Part shown: positions 1 through 7,770 of the stretch, one piece after another
Layout: each line of letters begins with the position of its first letter
Position numbering within the stretch: the first letter of the stretch is position 1
From: a virus
Reading direction: 5' to 3' (one strand)
Virus record (IMG/VR): IMGVR_UViG_3300041405_000097
Span: 1-45,468 of that record
Length of the DNA: 45,468 nucleotides
The notes under the pieces: model-generated
What the model saw: the letters and a program-made list of their open reading frames with translations, nothing else
Told to the model about the DNA's origin: nothing
The model's database searches: none
Position numbers and translations under genes: made by a program

Positions 1-123
1 TCTCGATTTGACTTCAACACCTTCCGTTTCATATGCATAGGTATTACCGCGCTGACGGGTAACGTACCTTGGATCATAAACTGCTTCTTCGTATGGTACT
101 GGTTTCGCTTTAAGGTTAGTCAT
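1..123 (-). CDS. Partial hypothetical protein, N-terminal 41 residues
   Basis: An open frame runs leftwards from an ATG at 123 to the window edge without a stop, giving 41 residues that begin MTNLKAKPVPYEEAVYDPRY. A weak purine-rich stretch (ATACAGAG) precedes the start. It lies downstream of the large minus-strand gene at 307-2736 in the same direction but is separated by about 180 bases with hairpins, so it may be a separate transcription unit. The fragment is too short to assign a function. Confidence 0.6.
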   Translation of the reverse strand, partial: MTNLKAKPVPYEEAVYDPRYVTRQRGNTYAYETEGVEVKSR

Positions 124-306
124 CTCTGTATCCTATTCCCATAATGGGATGTGGTTTCAGTTTATGTAGCTTTATTGCTACACCTTATTATTACTTGGGG
201 TATTATTTCAGACGGCATAAAACCCATCACCCAGGTTTAGAGGATGATGAGTTCTACGCGAGACTACTAGTTTTACCAAGTAAATCAAGGTGTTACATAT
301 AATTGC
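124..306. other. Intergenic stretch with small inverted repeats
   Basis: No convincing gene is present. Three symmetrical elements can be read: a 13-base near-palindrome TCCCATAATGGGA (137-149) just upstream of the partial minus-strand gene, a small hairpin TGTAGC/GCTACA (165-182), and an imperfect terminator-like hairpin (221-253, listed separately). The palindrome could be an operator or simply chance; nothing in the sequence decides this. Confidence 0.4.
221..253 (-). terminator. Imperfect terminator-like hairpin after the 809-residue gene
   Basis: AACCCATCA pairs with TGATGAGTT with one C-A mismatch. On the minus strand the stem is followed by TTATGCC. It carries the CATAAA box (216-221) seen beside other terminators in this window, which is the main reason to list it. 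The U-tract is short, so it is a weak call. Confidence 0.4.
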
Positions 307-2736
307 TTATTTTGCTGATGCTTCCAAGATCATCAATGTACCCCGTACTACCCCATCCACGTTATCCCAGGCTGGAGTAAACGCATTAAAGAAACTCTTC
401 TCTACGTTGTCGGCGCTTTCACCAATTTTAATGGCCAGTTCTTTTGCCGGTCCATTAAGCTTGCTGGTTACTTCACCACCATTACCGTAGCGTACTTTAC
501 CAGAATCGGTATACATCAGCTTATACATGCCTTGTGAGTATAGGGCATCTGTAGTACGACGATACTTAACCGCTTCAATAAAGACTTCGGCTGCTTTAAG
601 AATACCTTCCTGACTAAGCCCTTTAACTGTACCACCATCGTCGAAATCTGCTTCATCGGCTACGGTGAGATCACGAGGTTTACGAACTTCAAACATGTCT
701 AACAGTGCTTTGATTTTAGCATCATCCCCAGAGGTAAGAACTTTAGTAAACTTACTCAGATACTCAACTTCTTCTTTGACGTAATTACTTGCATCAGTAA
801 CCGCTTTATGGTTGAGTTGTTTAACCTTTTCAAATGCTTTAGCTGGGTCCGCTGCAACCCCACTGAAATATTCGATCTTGATCGGTTTATCAGTATTAAG
901 ACGGCGACCTTTAACCCACTGTGGATTAGCGTACGTCGATTTAACAGCATCTACAGCTTCGTCGTATGCGGCATTGATCCTTGGTAGATTATCGTAGTTA
1001 CCACCGAACAAGTACTTTACTGCACCCCAGATACCCTCGTTAGAGACACTTACGCAACGATTACCGATGGCGGCACACATAGCTTTAAGTTCCTCATTGG
1101 AAGGTACTGTTGGAGCATTTAACGACTCAAGGCTATTAGTCGTTACGGTAGTACCCGATAGAGGTGTGGACAGGACATCAGCTTGAGTCATCGATTCCAA
1201 ACCAATCGCCATGAACTGACGAGCAGTTGTGTCTAGACCATCGGAGCCAGCTTTAGAAAGTTGTGCCTGATAGGTGTTCATTGTGTTATGCATGTATACC
1301 TCATTGCCGAGTGCATTGGACTCAGCAGATTTAACGTATGCGACCAAGGCTTTAAGAATCAGTTCGATACGGTCTTCGATAACACCGAAGTGATCAAGTG
1401 ATGTATTAGCTGCGTCCATATGGTATTTAAACCCATTCAGGACTTCGGAAACATCGCTCTCAAAGTAATAACCACGGAAAGGGGGATCTGTGAAATCGTA
1501 AGCTACATATGTCAATTTCTCACTGACATCATAACTGGTCAGCAGGAATTTCCCAAGCTTACCGATCATTGCAACTACTTGGCGGGTATTAACTTCATTG
1601 ATCAACGGGATCTTAACTGTGGGAGCTGGTGCCATTGGATAATTGCCAAAGCCATATTCGCCGTCCCAATGACCTTTACCCCAACCCAAGAAATCATAGT
1701 TGTTACGGAAAACTGTGTGCCATGGGGCAGGTTGTTCTTTAATAGCTTCTTTAATGACAGCAACAAATTCATCTTTTCGATCGGTATCACCCAAGAACTC
1801 ATCAAACCGGGCGTCCCACTTATTATGCCAAGCTGCCAACTTACGGTCATAAGCAGTTAGTTCTTTGGTAATACGTTCATATTGACGAATGTCAGAATCT
1901 AGCGGCGCAAGCCAATTAGGGTTATACGCGCCATTGATCTGGAAGATAGCCGAATTAGAACTCGTTTCAAGCAATTGACTAGGTGGCGACTTTTCGATCT
2001 TGGCGGCGTCATCCCAGACATAGGTCGGCTCAACTGGTTTAGTTGGAGTTTTCTCTTTCTGTTCGGCGATAAACAGACGTTTAATGGTATCAAAGATACC
2101 TTCGTTACTGACTGTACTCATTTTTGCATTCCTAAAGGCGTAAAGCAGCTGTAGACGTTTATTAGCTTGTTGACGATAATGTTCCATACCAGGACGGATC
2201 AGGATATTACCTTTGATGTTGCGACCTGCATAACCGTCTTTTGAAATACGCATGATAAAGGAATTGAGTCCCCGTCCCTCAGCGGCGTATTTTTTCATTT
2301 GTTCTATGTTCTCATAAGTGGTTGACTTATGAGTGTAGAGATATTTAGCCCCGGTGGTGAAGTTAACCAGAATCCAATCTTCTCCAGTTACATACGAATC
2401 CACACCCGAGTTACCGCCAGTGTTAGCGTAGGCCGTACCGTTACCATGTTGATCCAATAGCTGTGACAACGTTGGCTTAGGTATGCCGATCTCTTCAGCT
2501 ACTTCGGTGTCGGTGTCATTCCAATAGGAACTGACAGTATTAGCTGCCTCGTCCCAATATTGTTTGACGACATCCATAGCGTCTTCAGTGGATACCTTAA
2601 TCGGATCTTCAATCCGCTGTATCAGTTGATCTAATCTGGTCATTTTAGTTCCAGGGTAATTGACAATATAAGATTGTCCTTTGGGTAATGGCTTAATTGT
2701 ATGTTTAACACTAATAAGCTTGGGGAAACCTATCAT
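307..2736 (-). CDS. Large virion protein, probable inner-head precursor with repeated S-x-E cleavage-like sites (809 aa)
   Basis: The ORF is open further upstream, but the ATG at 2736 has a strong ribosome site (AGGAGG, nine bases upstream), so this start is preferred. It gives MIGFPKLISVKH. Four similar blocks recur: VSTE-DAMDVVKQYW (Glu51), VSNE-GIFDTIKRLF (Glu212), VSNE-GIWGAVKYLF (Glu567) and LSQE-GILKAAEVFI (Glu710). Each is S-x-E followed by an amphipathic helix. In phiKZ-like phages the prohead protease cuts head and inner-body proteins after S/A/G-x-E, so I infer a precursor that is cut into several pieces. A weaker internal start exists at 2121 (AGGA, nine bases upstream). It is oriented away from the divergent gene at 2735. 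Virion location is inferred, not shown. Confidence 0.65.
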   Translation of the reverse strand: MIGFPKLISVKHTIKPLPKGQSYIVNYPGTKMTRLDQLIQRIEDPIKVSTEDAMDVVKQYWDEAANTVSSYWNDTDTEVAEEIGIPKPTLSQLLDQHGNGTAYANTGGNSGVDSYVTGEDWILVNFTTGAKYLYTHKSTTYENIEQMKKYAAEGRGLNSFIMRISKDGYAGRNIKGNILIRPGMEHYRQQANKRLQLLYAFRNAKMSTVSNEGIFDTIKRLFIAEQKEKTPTKPVEPTYVWDDAAKIEKSPPSQLLETSSNSAIFQINGAYNPNWLAPLDSDIRQYERITKELTAYDRKLAAWHNKWDARFDEFLGDTDRKDEFVAVIKEAIKEQPAPWHTVFRNNYDFLGWGKGHWDGEYGFGNYPMAPAPTVKIPLINEVNTRQVVAMIGKLGKFLLTSYDVSEKLTYVAYDFTDPPFRGYYFESDVSEVLNGFKYHMDAANTSLDHFGVIEDRIELILKALVAYVKSAESNALGNEVYMHNTMNTYQAQLSKAGSDGLDTTARQFMAIGLESMTQADVLSTPLSGTTVTTNSLESLNAPTVPSNEELKAMCAAIGNRCVSVSNEGIWGAVKYLFGGNYDNLPRINAAYDEAVDAVKSTYANPQWVKGRRLNTDKPIKIEYFSGVAADPAKAFEKVKQLNHKAVTDASNYVKEEVEYLSKFTKVLTSGDDAKIKALLDMFEVRKPRDLTVADEADFDDGGTVKGLSQEGILKAAEVFIEAVKYRRTTDALYSQGMYKLMYTDSGKVRYGNGGEVTSKLNGPAKELAIKIGESADNVEKSFFNAFTPAWDNVDGVVRGTLMILEASAK

Positions 2737-3973
2737 GTTTGAATTCCTCCTAACGACAGGTCCAGCTACCCCTGTATCGGATGACAGTAATTTACCATTT
2801 CCAGCTGGGACACCATTTAAAGGAGTGGTGAGTGCTCGCAATTTTATTTCTGGTTCTCAACTGGCCGATCAAATTGGTTTAGTTGCAGGTATACCTATTA
2901 ATAGTGATGCGGGTTGGCTACACTTTGTGGAAGATAATGGTTACAATATTTACATCGCTAAGAAACCATTACGTTTTAACCTAACTTGGACTAGTATCGA
3001 TACGGCACAGACTGGTAAAGAAATTGTTCTAGGTGGTAAAACATTCTTAGTAGAATTTATAACCGGTATGAAAGCTGAGGATCAACCTGCAACAGCGGAT
3101 AACGCTGGTGGAGCTTGGAACAAATATATTTACAATGTGTACGCCGGTGAACGTGCAAATGAATTGCCTAGTAGTCGATTGGATTGGGGTTCTTATACCG
3201 AGACGATGCTGGGTATTCCTTTAGGTTCAGCGGGTGCTACACCTATAGCAAGTTATAGCTGGGTTAAAGACACTGTAAGTACTGGTGGTCGGGCTACTCG
3301 AGGTGTGAGCTATAATAACTCCGCTGTCCCTAACGTAATGGGTGTTTGGTACGGTAGTCTTAGTGACGTAGGTAATCACTATGCTTGGCGTCCTATGTTG
3401 GTGGAGAAAGGTACCTCACCTCCTGCTCCAGTAACCCCATTCAAAGGTGAAGTTGCGCAAGCGGACTTCATCACCTTTAGTGATCTAGCGACAGCTGTTG
3501 ACATTACTACAGGTACTGTTATTAACGATACCGCGCCATGGTTGAAGATTGTTCAGAATGGGACTACCTATTACTGGCCTAAAGCTTCTATTCGCTCTAA
3601 TCTGTCACGTGAGACACTTGACGCCAAGAATCTGGTCACTGGTAATACCACTGTGGTTATTGGTGGACTTACTTATAAAGTGCGATTGATTACTGGTCGA
3701 GATGCGGACATTAGCACGACTATTGGACGTGAGTGGTTAGACTGGGTAACGAATCTAACTAACGGTAATTGGGCAGGCTACTCAGCAGCTCAACTTGTAA
3801 CAGGTACGGGTGGAGCAACTAACGGTGAGTTGGTTCTTACTCAAGAAAGGCACACTGAGACAACTTGGGCAGCTAACGGTTATCCTAATCTGTTAGCGAA
3901 CGGTTGGTATCAGAATCCAAATGCAACTAACGGTGGCTATGGATGGCGACCAGTGTTGGAGTTGGTTCCATAA
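2735..3973 (+). CDS. Two-repeat beta-rich protein, possible virion appendage or adhesin (412 aa)
   Basis: The protein consists of two copies of a roughly 190-residue unit. Each begins TPFKG-(V/E)-V and continues with ..DFI...(D/Q)LA.., a Thr/Gly/Asn-rich middle with an I.LITG(R/M)-like strand, and ends with a Trp-rich motif (YAWRPMLVE in copy one, YGWRPVLELV in copy two). The start ATG at 2735 overlaps the divergent gene's start codon; its own ribosome site is only GGGGA, so a start inside the first repeat (GTG at 2825 or 2828) cannot be excluded. The gene ends at a bidirectional terminator. The duplicated, aromatic, Thr/Gly-rich make-up is typical of phage surface proteins, but I do not recognise the family. 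Confidence 0.7.
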   Translation: MFEFLLTTGPATPVSDDSNLPFPAGTPFKGVVSARNFISGSQLADQIGLVAGIPINSDAGWLHFVEDNGYNIYIAKKPLRFNLTWTSIDTAQTGKEIVLGGKTFLVEFITGMKAEDQPATADNAGGAWNKYIYNVYAGERANELPSSRLDWGSYTETMLGIPLGSAGATPIASYSWVKDTVSTGGRATRGVSYNNSAVPNVMGVWYGSLSDVGNHYAWRPMLVEKGTSPPAPVTPFKGEVAQADFITFSDLATAVDITTGTVINDTAPWLKIVQNGTTYYWPKASIRSNLSRETLDAKNLVTGNTTVVIGGLTYKVRLITGRDADISTTIGREWLDWVTNLTNGNWAGYSAAQLVTGTGGATNGELVLTQERHTETTWAANGYPNLLANGWYQNPNATNGGYGWRPVLELVP

Positions 3974-3976
3974 CGG

Positions 3977-4010
3977 CATAAAGTCCCTGCTCAATGGCAG
4001 GGACAATATG
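3977..4010. terminator. Bidirectional terminator between convergent genes
   Basis: Perfect 8-bp stem GTCCCTGC / GCAGGGAC (3983-3990 and 3997-4004) with loop TCAATG. CATA (3977-3980) and TATG (4007-4010) can pair again outside an AA/AA internal loop. It sits between the convergent genes ending at 3973 (+) and 4016 (-). Confidence 0.7.
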
Positions 4011-4015
4011 TTGTC

Positions 4016-4309
4016 TCACGTTGCTTCCAACTCTAAACCAGCGAAGATAGCTTTAATCGCCAAAGCACCTTCTTCTTCAGTACGATCCCCTAGCCAATGT
4101 TGGTAATCATTGAAGTGATATGTGCAACTACCAGTCTTAATGGTCTCAATCCACCAAGCGTCATGTTTATGTTTAGTAACAACGACTACTTGTTCTTTAG
4201 GGTGTACCGACGCGAGGTATTTAGCCAGCGCATTGATCATGTCACGACTTGATGGAAAGTGAGTATCCACCGTTTCTTCGTAAAACTTGTATACTAGATC
4301 GTAAACCAT
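4016..4309 (-). CDS. Hypothetical protein (97 aa)
   Basis: Start ATG at 4309 follows TAGGATTCAAA, giving an AGGA ribosome site. The protein begins MVYDLVYKFYEETVDTHF and has a predicted helix, a short hydrophobic strand (EQVVVVTKHK), an aromatic-rich middle (DAWWIETIK, YHFNDYQHWL) and an acidic C-terminus. There is no signal peptide or membrane segment. It stands alone between a bidirectional terminator and the nrdB terminator. I do not recognise the family. Confidence 0.6.
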   Translation of the reverse strand: MVYDLVYKFYEETVDTHFPSSRDMINALAKYLASVHPKEQVVVVTKHKHDAWWIETIKTGSCTYHFNDYQHWLGDRTEEEGALAIKAIFAGLELEAT

Positions 4310-4341
4310 TTTGAATCCTATTTAGTCAAAGGGGAAATAAA

Positions 4342-4361
4342 GTCCAGCCCGAAGGCTGGAC
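4342..4361 (-). terminator. Terminator of nrdB
   Basis: 8-bp stem GTCCAGCC / GGCTGGAC closed by a stable tetraloop (TTCG on the minus strand), followed on the minus strand by TTTATTT. It lies 111 bases past the nrdB stop. The interval 4362-4472 holds no gene I can support. Confidence 0.7.
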
Positions 4362-4472
4362 CCTACACACAAACCAACACTAAAGGAGAAACCACATCGT
4401 GCAACCCACCAAGTCGCATTCAATGGAGTAACGACGACAATTTCGTTACATACTATCTACATGAAAGCATGC

Positions 4473-5633
4473 TTAACTGAGGTCGAAGTCGAAAGTGTCT
4501 TCTTCACGCGAGGTGTCTACAGCGTTAACCATATATTGATTATTGTCACATTCTTGAGGACTAGTTTGGTTGGCAGCGAGGTCAAGGTACTCAGTCATGT
4601 AAGGCAGTGGGTTCTTTTCAGGGAACTCCAGATCAAAGCCAGTGGTAGCCAAGAACTCTGCACGCATCTCGTCGGTGATGAGATCTTTAACGCCGGTAAA
4701 GGTACCAGCTGCGTTACCGTTAAACAGAACCCATTGGATCATTTTCTTCTGGGTTACACCCGGTAGTTCACGACCTTCCGAGAACAGATACATCAACCAC
4801 CGAACTTCGGTCATGATGATTTCCCAGAACAGCTTCAAACCTTCTTCCATGGTGTCTTGGTAAGCTTGTTTACCGCGTGGAGTCTTCAGCATCGCTTTGA
4901 TGACTTCTTGACCGAACTGAGCATGTACTTCAAACTCGTCGATAGCGATCTTCTGTACACCCATAGCGATCGGTTGGAAACGACCCATCTTACCGAAAGC
5001 GAAGGTTACAGCAAACGAGGCCATGAATTGGATACGCTCAAGGTAATACAGCGCCAGCAAGAACTTGAAGATCTTGTTGTACAGGTTCTGGTCGTTCGGG
5101 ATAGTACCGCAAGCATAAGCGTGGGATGCATCGTGTGCTTCACCCATGACCTTAGCCACAGTCAGCATACGTTCCTGAGCTTCTTTAACCTTCAGGATCT
5201 CATCGAGAATAACCTGTGGGTTCTTGAACGAGTTACGCACGATCTCCGAATAAGTCAGAGCATGTAGGTTCTCGTTAGAGTTAATCAGAACATAACCAGC
5301 CCATACGCGGGAGTCAGTAATCACCGGACCCAAGATGTTAACGATAGCACGCGATGCGGTAGCGTCAGCTTCCCATTGCCATGCCAAGGTCTTAACCATC
5401 ATGTCATAATCACTACGACTAGCGGTTTCGAATTCATGCAGGCAATCACCATAAGGGAATTCGTTCTCATCCCAGTCCATCATCTTCAGACGTTTGTACA
5501 GGTTAAACAGAACCGGGTGATGGTTGTTGATCGAATCGAATAGACCGGGTTCTTGACCGAGGATAATCTCAGATGAATCGTAATCGGTCTTTTGGTTGTT
5601 AAAGATTTTGATTGGAAGTTCTACGTGGGACAT
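4473..5633 (-). CDS. nrdB: Ribonucleoside-diphosphate reductase, class I small (radical) subunit
   Basis: NrdB (R2) houses the di-iron centre and tyrosyl radical that start ribonucleotide reduction by NrdA in the cytosol. The 386-residue length fits the family. Recognisable blocks are WQWEAD (86-90), ENLHALTY (121-128, matching the E. coli metal ligands Glu115/His118 and radical Tyr122), LERIQFMASFAVTFAF (198-213, Glu199 as ligand) and IDEFEVH (231-237, last metal block). The acidic tail TFDFDLS resembles the C-terminal peptide that docks into NrdA. The start ATG at 5633 has AAGGT upstream. Its partner nrdA lies in the same direction about 3.1 kb upstream, separated by an opposite-strand cassette. 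Confidence 0.95.
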   Translation of the reverse strand: MSHVELPIKIFNNQKTDYDSSEIILGQEPGLFDSINNHHPVLFNLYKRLKMMDWDENEFPYGDCLHEFETASRSDYDMMVKTLAWQWEADATASRAIVNILGPVITDSRVWAGYVLINSNENLHALTYSEIVRNSFKNPQVILDEILKVKEAQERMLTVAKVMGEAHDASHAYACGTIPNDQNLYNKIFKFLLALYYLERIQFMASFAVTFAFGKMGRFQPIAMGVQKIAIDEFEVHAQFGQEVIKAMLKTPRGKQAYQDTMEEGLKLFWEIIMTEVRWLMYLFSEGRELPGVTQKKMIQWVLFNGNAAGTFTGVKDLITDEMRAEFLATTGFDLEFPEKNPLPYMTEYLDLAANQTSPQECDNNQYMVNAVDTSREEDTFDFDLS

Positions 5634-5714
5634 TTGGTGACCTTTAGTGAAGTTGTGATTTCTACATTAGATATCCAAGCTCAGTAACTTTTGGATTAGA
5701 ACCTATTTAAAGAG

Positions 5715-5722
5715 TATATTAC
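5715..5722 (+). promoter_or_regulatory. phiKZ-type early promoter (TATATTAC)
   Basis: TATATTAC, the known core of phiKZ early promoters used by the virion RNA polymerase. It lies 28 bases upstream of the start at 5750 in the gap between divergent genes. Upstream sequence TTAGAACC..TTTAAAGAG is almost identical to that before 33247. Confidence 0.75.
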
Positions 5723-5749
5723 TAATGGGAATTAACTAGAGTAACATAC

Positions 5750-6118
5750 ATGAAAAAGCTTGACTTGAAACTGATTCAGCGTGAATCGTTCTGCAACCAG
5801 CGCAGCTACGAGGCTGCTATTTATGCCGCCACGATCATTAACCGCATGCTGGCTTTATCCAAGCAAGGTCATTTGATCTTGAGCTACGAGAACGTTGTAA
5901 AACTCAATGCTCGTATTGAGTTAGATGCACTAGGTGAATTCCAGTTCATCATGATCGGTGATCACGAAGAAGCCAACGTAATGTTGGTGGGTGATGAAAC
6001 CATGGAATTCGGTGATACAAGTAAGATCTACTGCACTAAGAAAACCATCCGTGAATTCTTCAAGCTGTGGCGTGTATGCCGCATCACTAACGTCGTTAAA
6101 GCAACTGACCTGACCTAA
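5750..6118 (+). CDS. Hypothetical early protein (122 aa)
   Basis: First gene of the plus-strand cassette that splits nrdB from nrdA, directly behind a TATATTAC promoter. It begins MKKLDLKLIQRESFCNQRSY, with an N-terminal helix, a beta segment (GEFQFIMIGDHEEANVMLVG) and a basic C-terminal helix (TIREFFKLWRVCR). No membrane segment or known motif is visible. The next gene starts 17 bases on, so the two are probably co-transcribed. Confidence 0.75.
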   Translation: MKKLDLKLIQRESFCNQRSYEAAIYAATIINRMLALSKQGHLILSYENVVKLNARIELDALGEFQFIMIGDHEEANVMLVGDETMEFGDTSKIYCTKKTIREFFKLWRVCRITNVVKATDLT

Positions 6119-6134
6119 TACAAGGACTATTGAA

Positions 6135-6752
6135 ATGCTGCAAGAATACATCGAATCCGTTACTAAAGCTACTCCAGTTTTCGAAATCCCTGTTGTACTG
6201 GAAAAGAACGCAATCCGAGATACATTCTTCCCAGTATTCAAGGGTTGCAATGTAGTCGTGCTAGAAGATTCCGATCGAGTAGGCGATCCAACCAACCTGT
6301 TGGATGCTGAGGTGATTATCGATCAACAGTCGATCGATCGCCGCATCGAACCATGTTACCAAGCTGAGCTTTCTCGTATCCATTCCGAGGCAATGGTAGA
6401 AGATCTCACTGATCGTCTGAAGTCTGGTGAGTTATCCGACGACCCACTGGTTGAAATGCCAGAGAGCTTTGTTAGTCGTATCGCCGATATGTTGGAACGC
6501 CGCCGTATCAAACTAGCTAATGAGAAGCTGGTATGGTTCACCATGCGCGAAGATCATTCGGGACATATGTTTCTCAGCTGGCCACTCAGTGGTTACATGC
6601 CAATCACTGGCGGTATGATCTTTCATGATCTCAAGGTACAGAAAGCGTGCACCCGTCTGAAGAATCGGCACCACATCAAGAATATCCAAGTAACTGGTTC
6701 GGTAGTACCATCTGCGGTTCCAGTCTATTTCGATTGGATTCCGACCGAGTAA
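6135..6752 (+). CDS. Hypothetical early protein (205 aa)
   Basis: Start ATG at 6135 has AGGA eight bases upstream. The N-terminal half is acidic and mixed alpha/beta. A central helical region has alternating charges (LTDRLKSGELSDDPLVEM, then IADMLERRRIKLANEKL). The C-terminus is beta-rich and aromatic (MFLSWPLSGYMPITGGMIF). It forms a probable two-gene operon with 5750. I do not recognise a family. Confidence 0.75.
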   Translation: MLQEYIESVTKATPVFEIPVVLEKNAIRDTFFPVFKGCNVVVLEDSDRVGDPTNLLDAEVIIDQQSIDRRIEPCYQAELSRIHSEAMVEDLTDRLKSGELSDDPLVEMPESFVSRIADMLERRRIKLANEKLVWFTMREDHSGHMFLSWPLSGYMPITGGMIFHDLKVQKACTRLKNRHHIKNIQVTGSVVPSAVPVYFDWIPTE

Positions 6753-6773
6753 TACTAGAACCTGTTTTACGGC

Positions 6774-6781
6774 TATATCAC
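6774..6781 (+). promoter_or_regulatory. phiKZ-type early promoter variant (TATATCAC)
   Basis: TATATCAC differs by one base from TATATTAC and is preceded by TAGAACC and a T-rich stretch as at the other sites. The following TGTTGTGAATT is nearly repeated after the 7183 promoter. It lies 34 bases before the start at 6816. Confidence 0.6.
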
Positions 6782-6815
6782 TGTTGTGAATTTACCTATC
6801 CCTTGGAGTACTGAA

Positions 6816-7178
6816 ATGTCGATGTGCCCTAAAACCGATGCGATGGAAAATGGTCTGAAGTCGATCGTTGACGAGTTGATCGGTGCTGTGTGGGTTGAAT
6901 CCGGTAAGGCAATCCCAAGCTTCAACATCTGGGAAGCTGATAAAGCGATTGAAGTTATCCCCATCGATCGTGAAACCGAAAACTATCAGATCGACATGCG
7001 TGTCGGTAAGAAACAGTTGCGCTTCAAGTGGAAGTCCGGTGAGATGATCCTCAAAGGTTGTGGGGTGTATTTCTACGACTGGGGTGATTGCAACATGGAT
7101 GAACTGGCTATTGCCGGTGGTCTGATGTTGATGTACTATGGTCAGGCAATGGCCGAAGAAACATCAGAAGCAATTTAA
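6816..7178 (+). CDS. Hypothetical early protein (120 aa)
   Basis: The frame is open from 6786, but the ATG at 6816 has a good GGAG site eight bases away and lies correctly downstream of the promoter, so it is preferred over the GTG at 6786. It begins MSMCPKTDAMENGLKSIVDE. An N-terminal helix is followed by beta strands (KAIEVIPID, YQIDMRVGKKQLRFKW) and a C-terminal hydrophobic helix (LAIAGGLMLMYYGQAM). It is a single-gene unit: another promoter overlaps its end. No known motif. Confidence 0.75.
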   Translation: MSMCPKTDAMENGLKSIVDELIGAVWVESGKAIPSFNIWEADKAIEVIPIDRETENYQIDMRVGKKQLRFKWKSGEMILKGCGVYFYDWGDCNMDELAIAGGLMLMYYGQAMAEETSEAI

Positions 7179-7182
7179 ACGC

Positions 7183-7190
7183 TATATTAC
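7183..7190 (+). promoter_or_regulatory. phiKZ-type early promoter (TATATTAC)
   Basis: Exact TATATTAC four bases after the preceding stop, with ATTTAAACG upstream and TTTTGTGAATTAATC downstream, the same arrangement as at 6774. It serves the gene at 7224. Confidence 0.75.
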
Positions 7191-7223
7191 TTTTGTGAAT
7201 TAATCACATCAATGGAGTTAATC

Positions 7224-7700
7224 ATGTCGGAAGACAATATCAAACGTGTTGTAGAGATTCAGAAAGAAGTCTCTCTGCACGTTCAGCACCGGATGGCAGC
7301 TCTGATCGGTACCCCAGAAGAACGTCCTTTCATGACCAAGTGCATGGAAGCCGCAATTGAAGTATCGACGCAGCTGCGCGATCTGGTTGTCTCCGGCATG
7401 ACTTACGAGTCGTGGCGAGACTACTTCGTCGATCGTGCAACTAACTCGGCGTTCCTGCAATTGATCGACAACGAAGCCCGTGACCTGAACCGCCTGTACG
7501 AAGAGATCCAATCCATGGATCTGACCGAGTACTACGCCGTGATGGTCGACGGTAAAATTGATCTGACTGAGTTGAATCAACAGATCATCGAGATGGAGCA
7601 CAATCGTACCTGTCTGCTCGAAATCTGGGCAGAAGAAGACGCAGAGCAAAATGAAGTCGAGCGTCATGGTGATCCAGACGCCGATAAACGTCTTCCGTAA
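7224..7700 (+). CDS. Helical protein, first of three tandem paralogues (158 aa)
   Basis: ATG 7224 (MSEDNIKRVVEIQKE) has GGAG at seven bases and is preferred over the upstream ATG at 7212, which includes that site. The protein is almost all helix, with heptad-like charge patterns. The segment YESWRDYF..N.AF.QL......L..LYEEIQSMDLTEYY aligns with the two following genes (YPEWYAAF.. and YLTWVAGT..), marking a divergent paralogue set. Its C-terminus is acidic (AEEDAEQNEVE). It has a phage-type promoter, unlike the other two copies. Function unknown; the repeated helices recall phasin-like or structural helical bundles only loosely. Confidence 0.75.
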   Translation: MSEDNIKRVVEIQKEVSLHVQHRMAALIGTPEERPFMTKCMEAAIEVSTQLRDLVVSGMTYESWRDYFVDRATNSAFLQLIDNEARDLNRLYEEIQSMDLTEYYAVMVDGKIDLTELNQQIIEMEHNRTCLLEIWAEEDAEQNEVERHGDPDADKRLP

Positions 7701-7706
7701 TAATGC

Positions 7707-7735
7707 TTGACCTGTAATACAAACCACGCTACACT
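7707..7735 (+). promoter_or_regulatory. Host sigma70-type promoter
   Basis: TTGACC (7707-7712) and TACACT (7730-7735) are spaced by exactly 17 bases. It lies just after the stop at 7700 and 35 bases before the start at 7771. There is no TATATTAC motif here. Confidence 0.65.
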
Positions 7736-7770
7736 GGCTACATCAACCACCAAACCCAAGGAGTAACACC

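Noticed and set aside
4399-4431. GTG-started 10-codon peptide with a good ribosome site (AAAGGAG) between the nrdB terminator and nrdB
   Set aside because: Very short and not coupled to another gene; could be a leader peptide but there is no further evidence.
6786-6815. Upstream GTG start for the 6816 gene
   Set aside because: The GTG is in the presumed 5' leader and lacks a ribosome site; GGAG precedes 6816.
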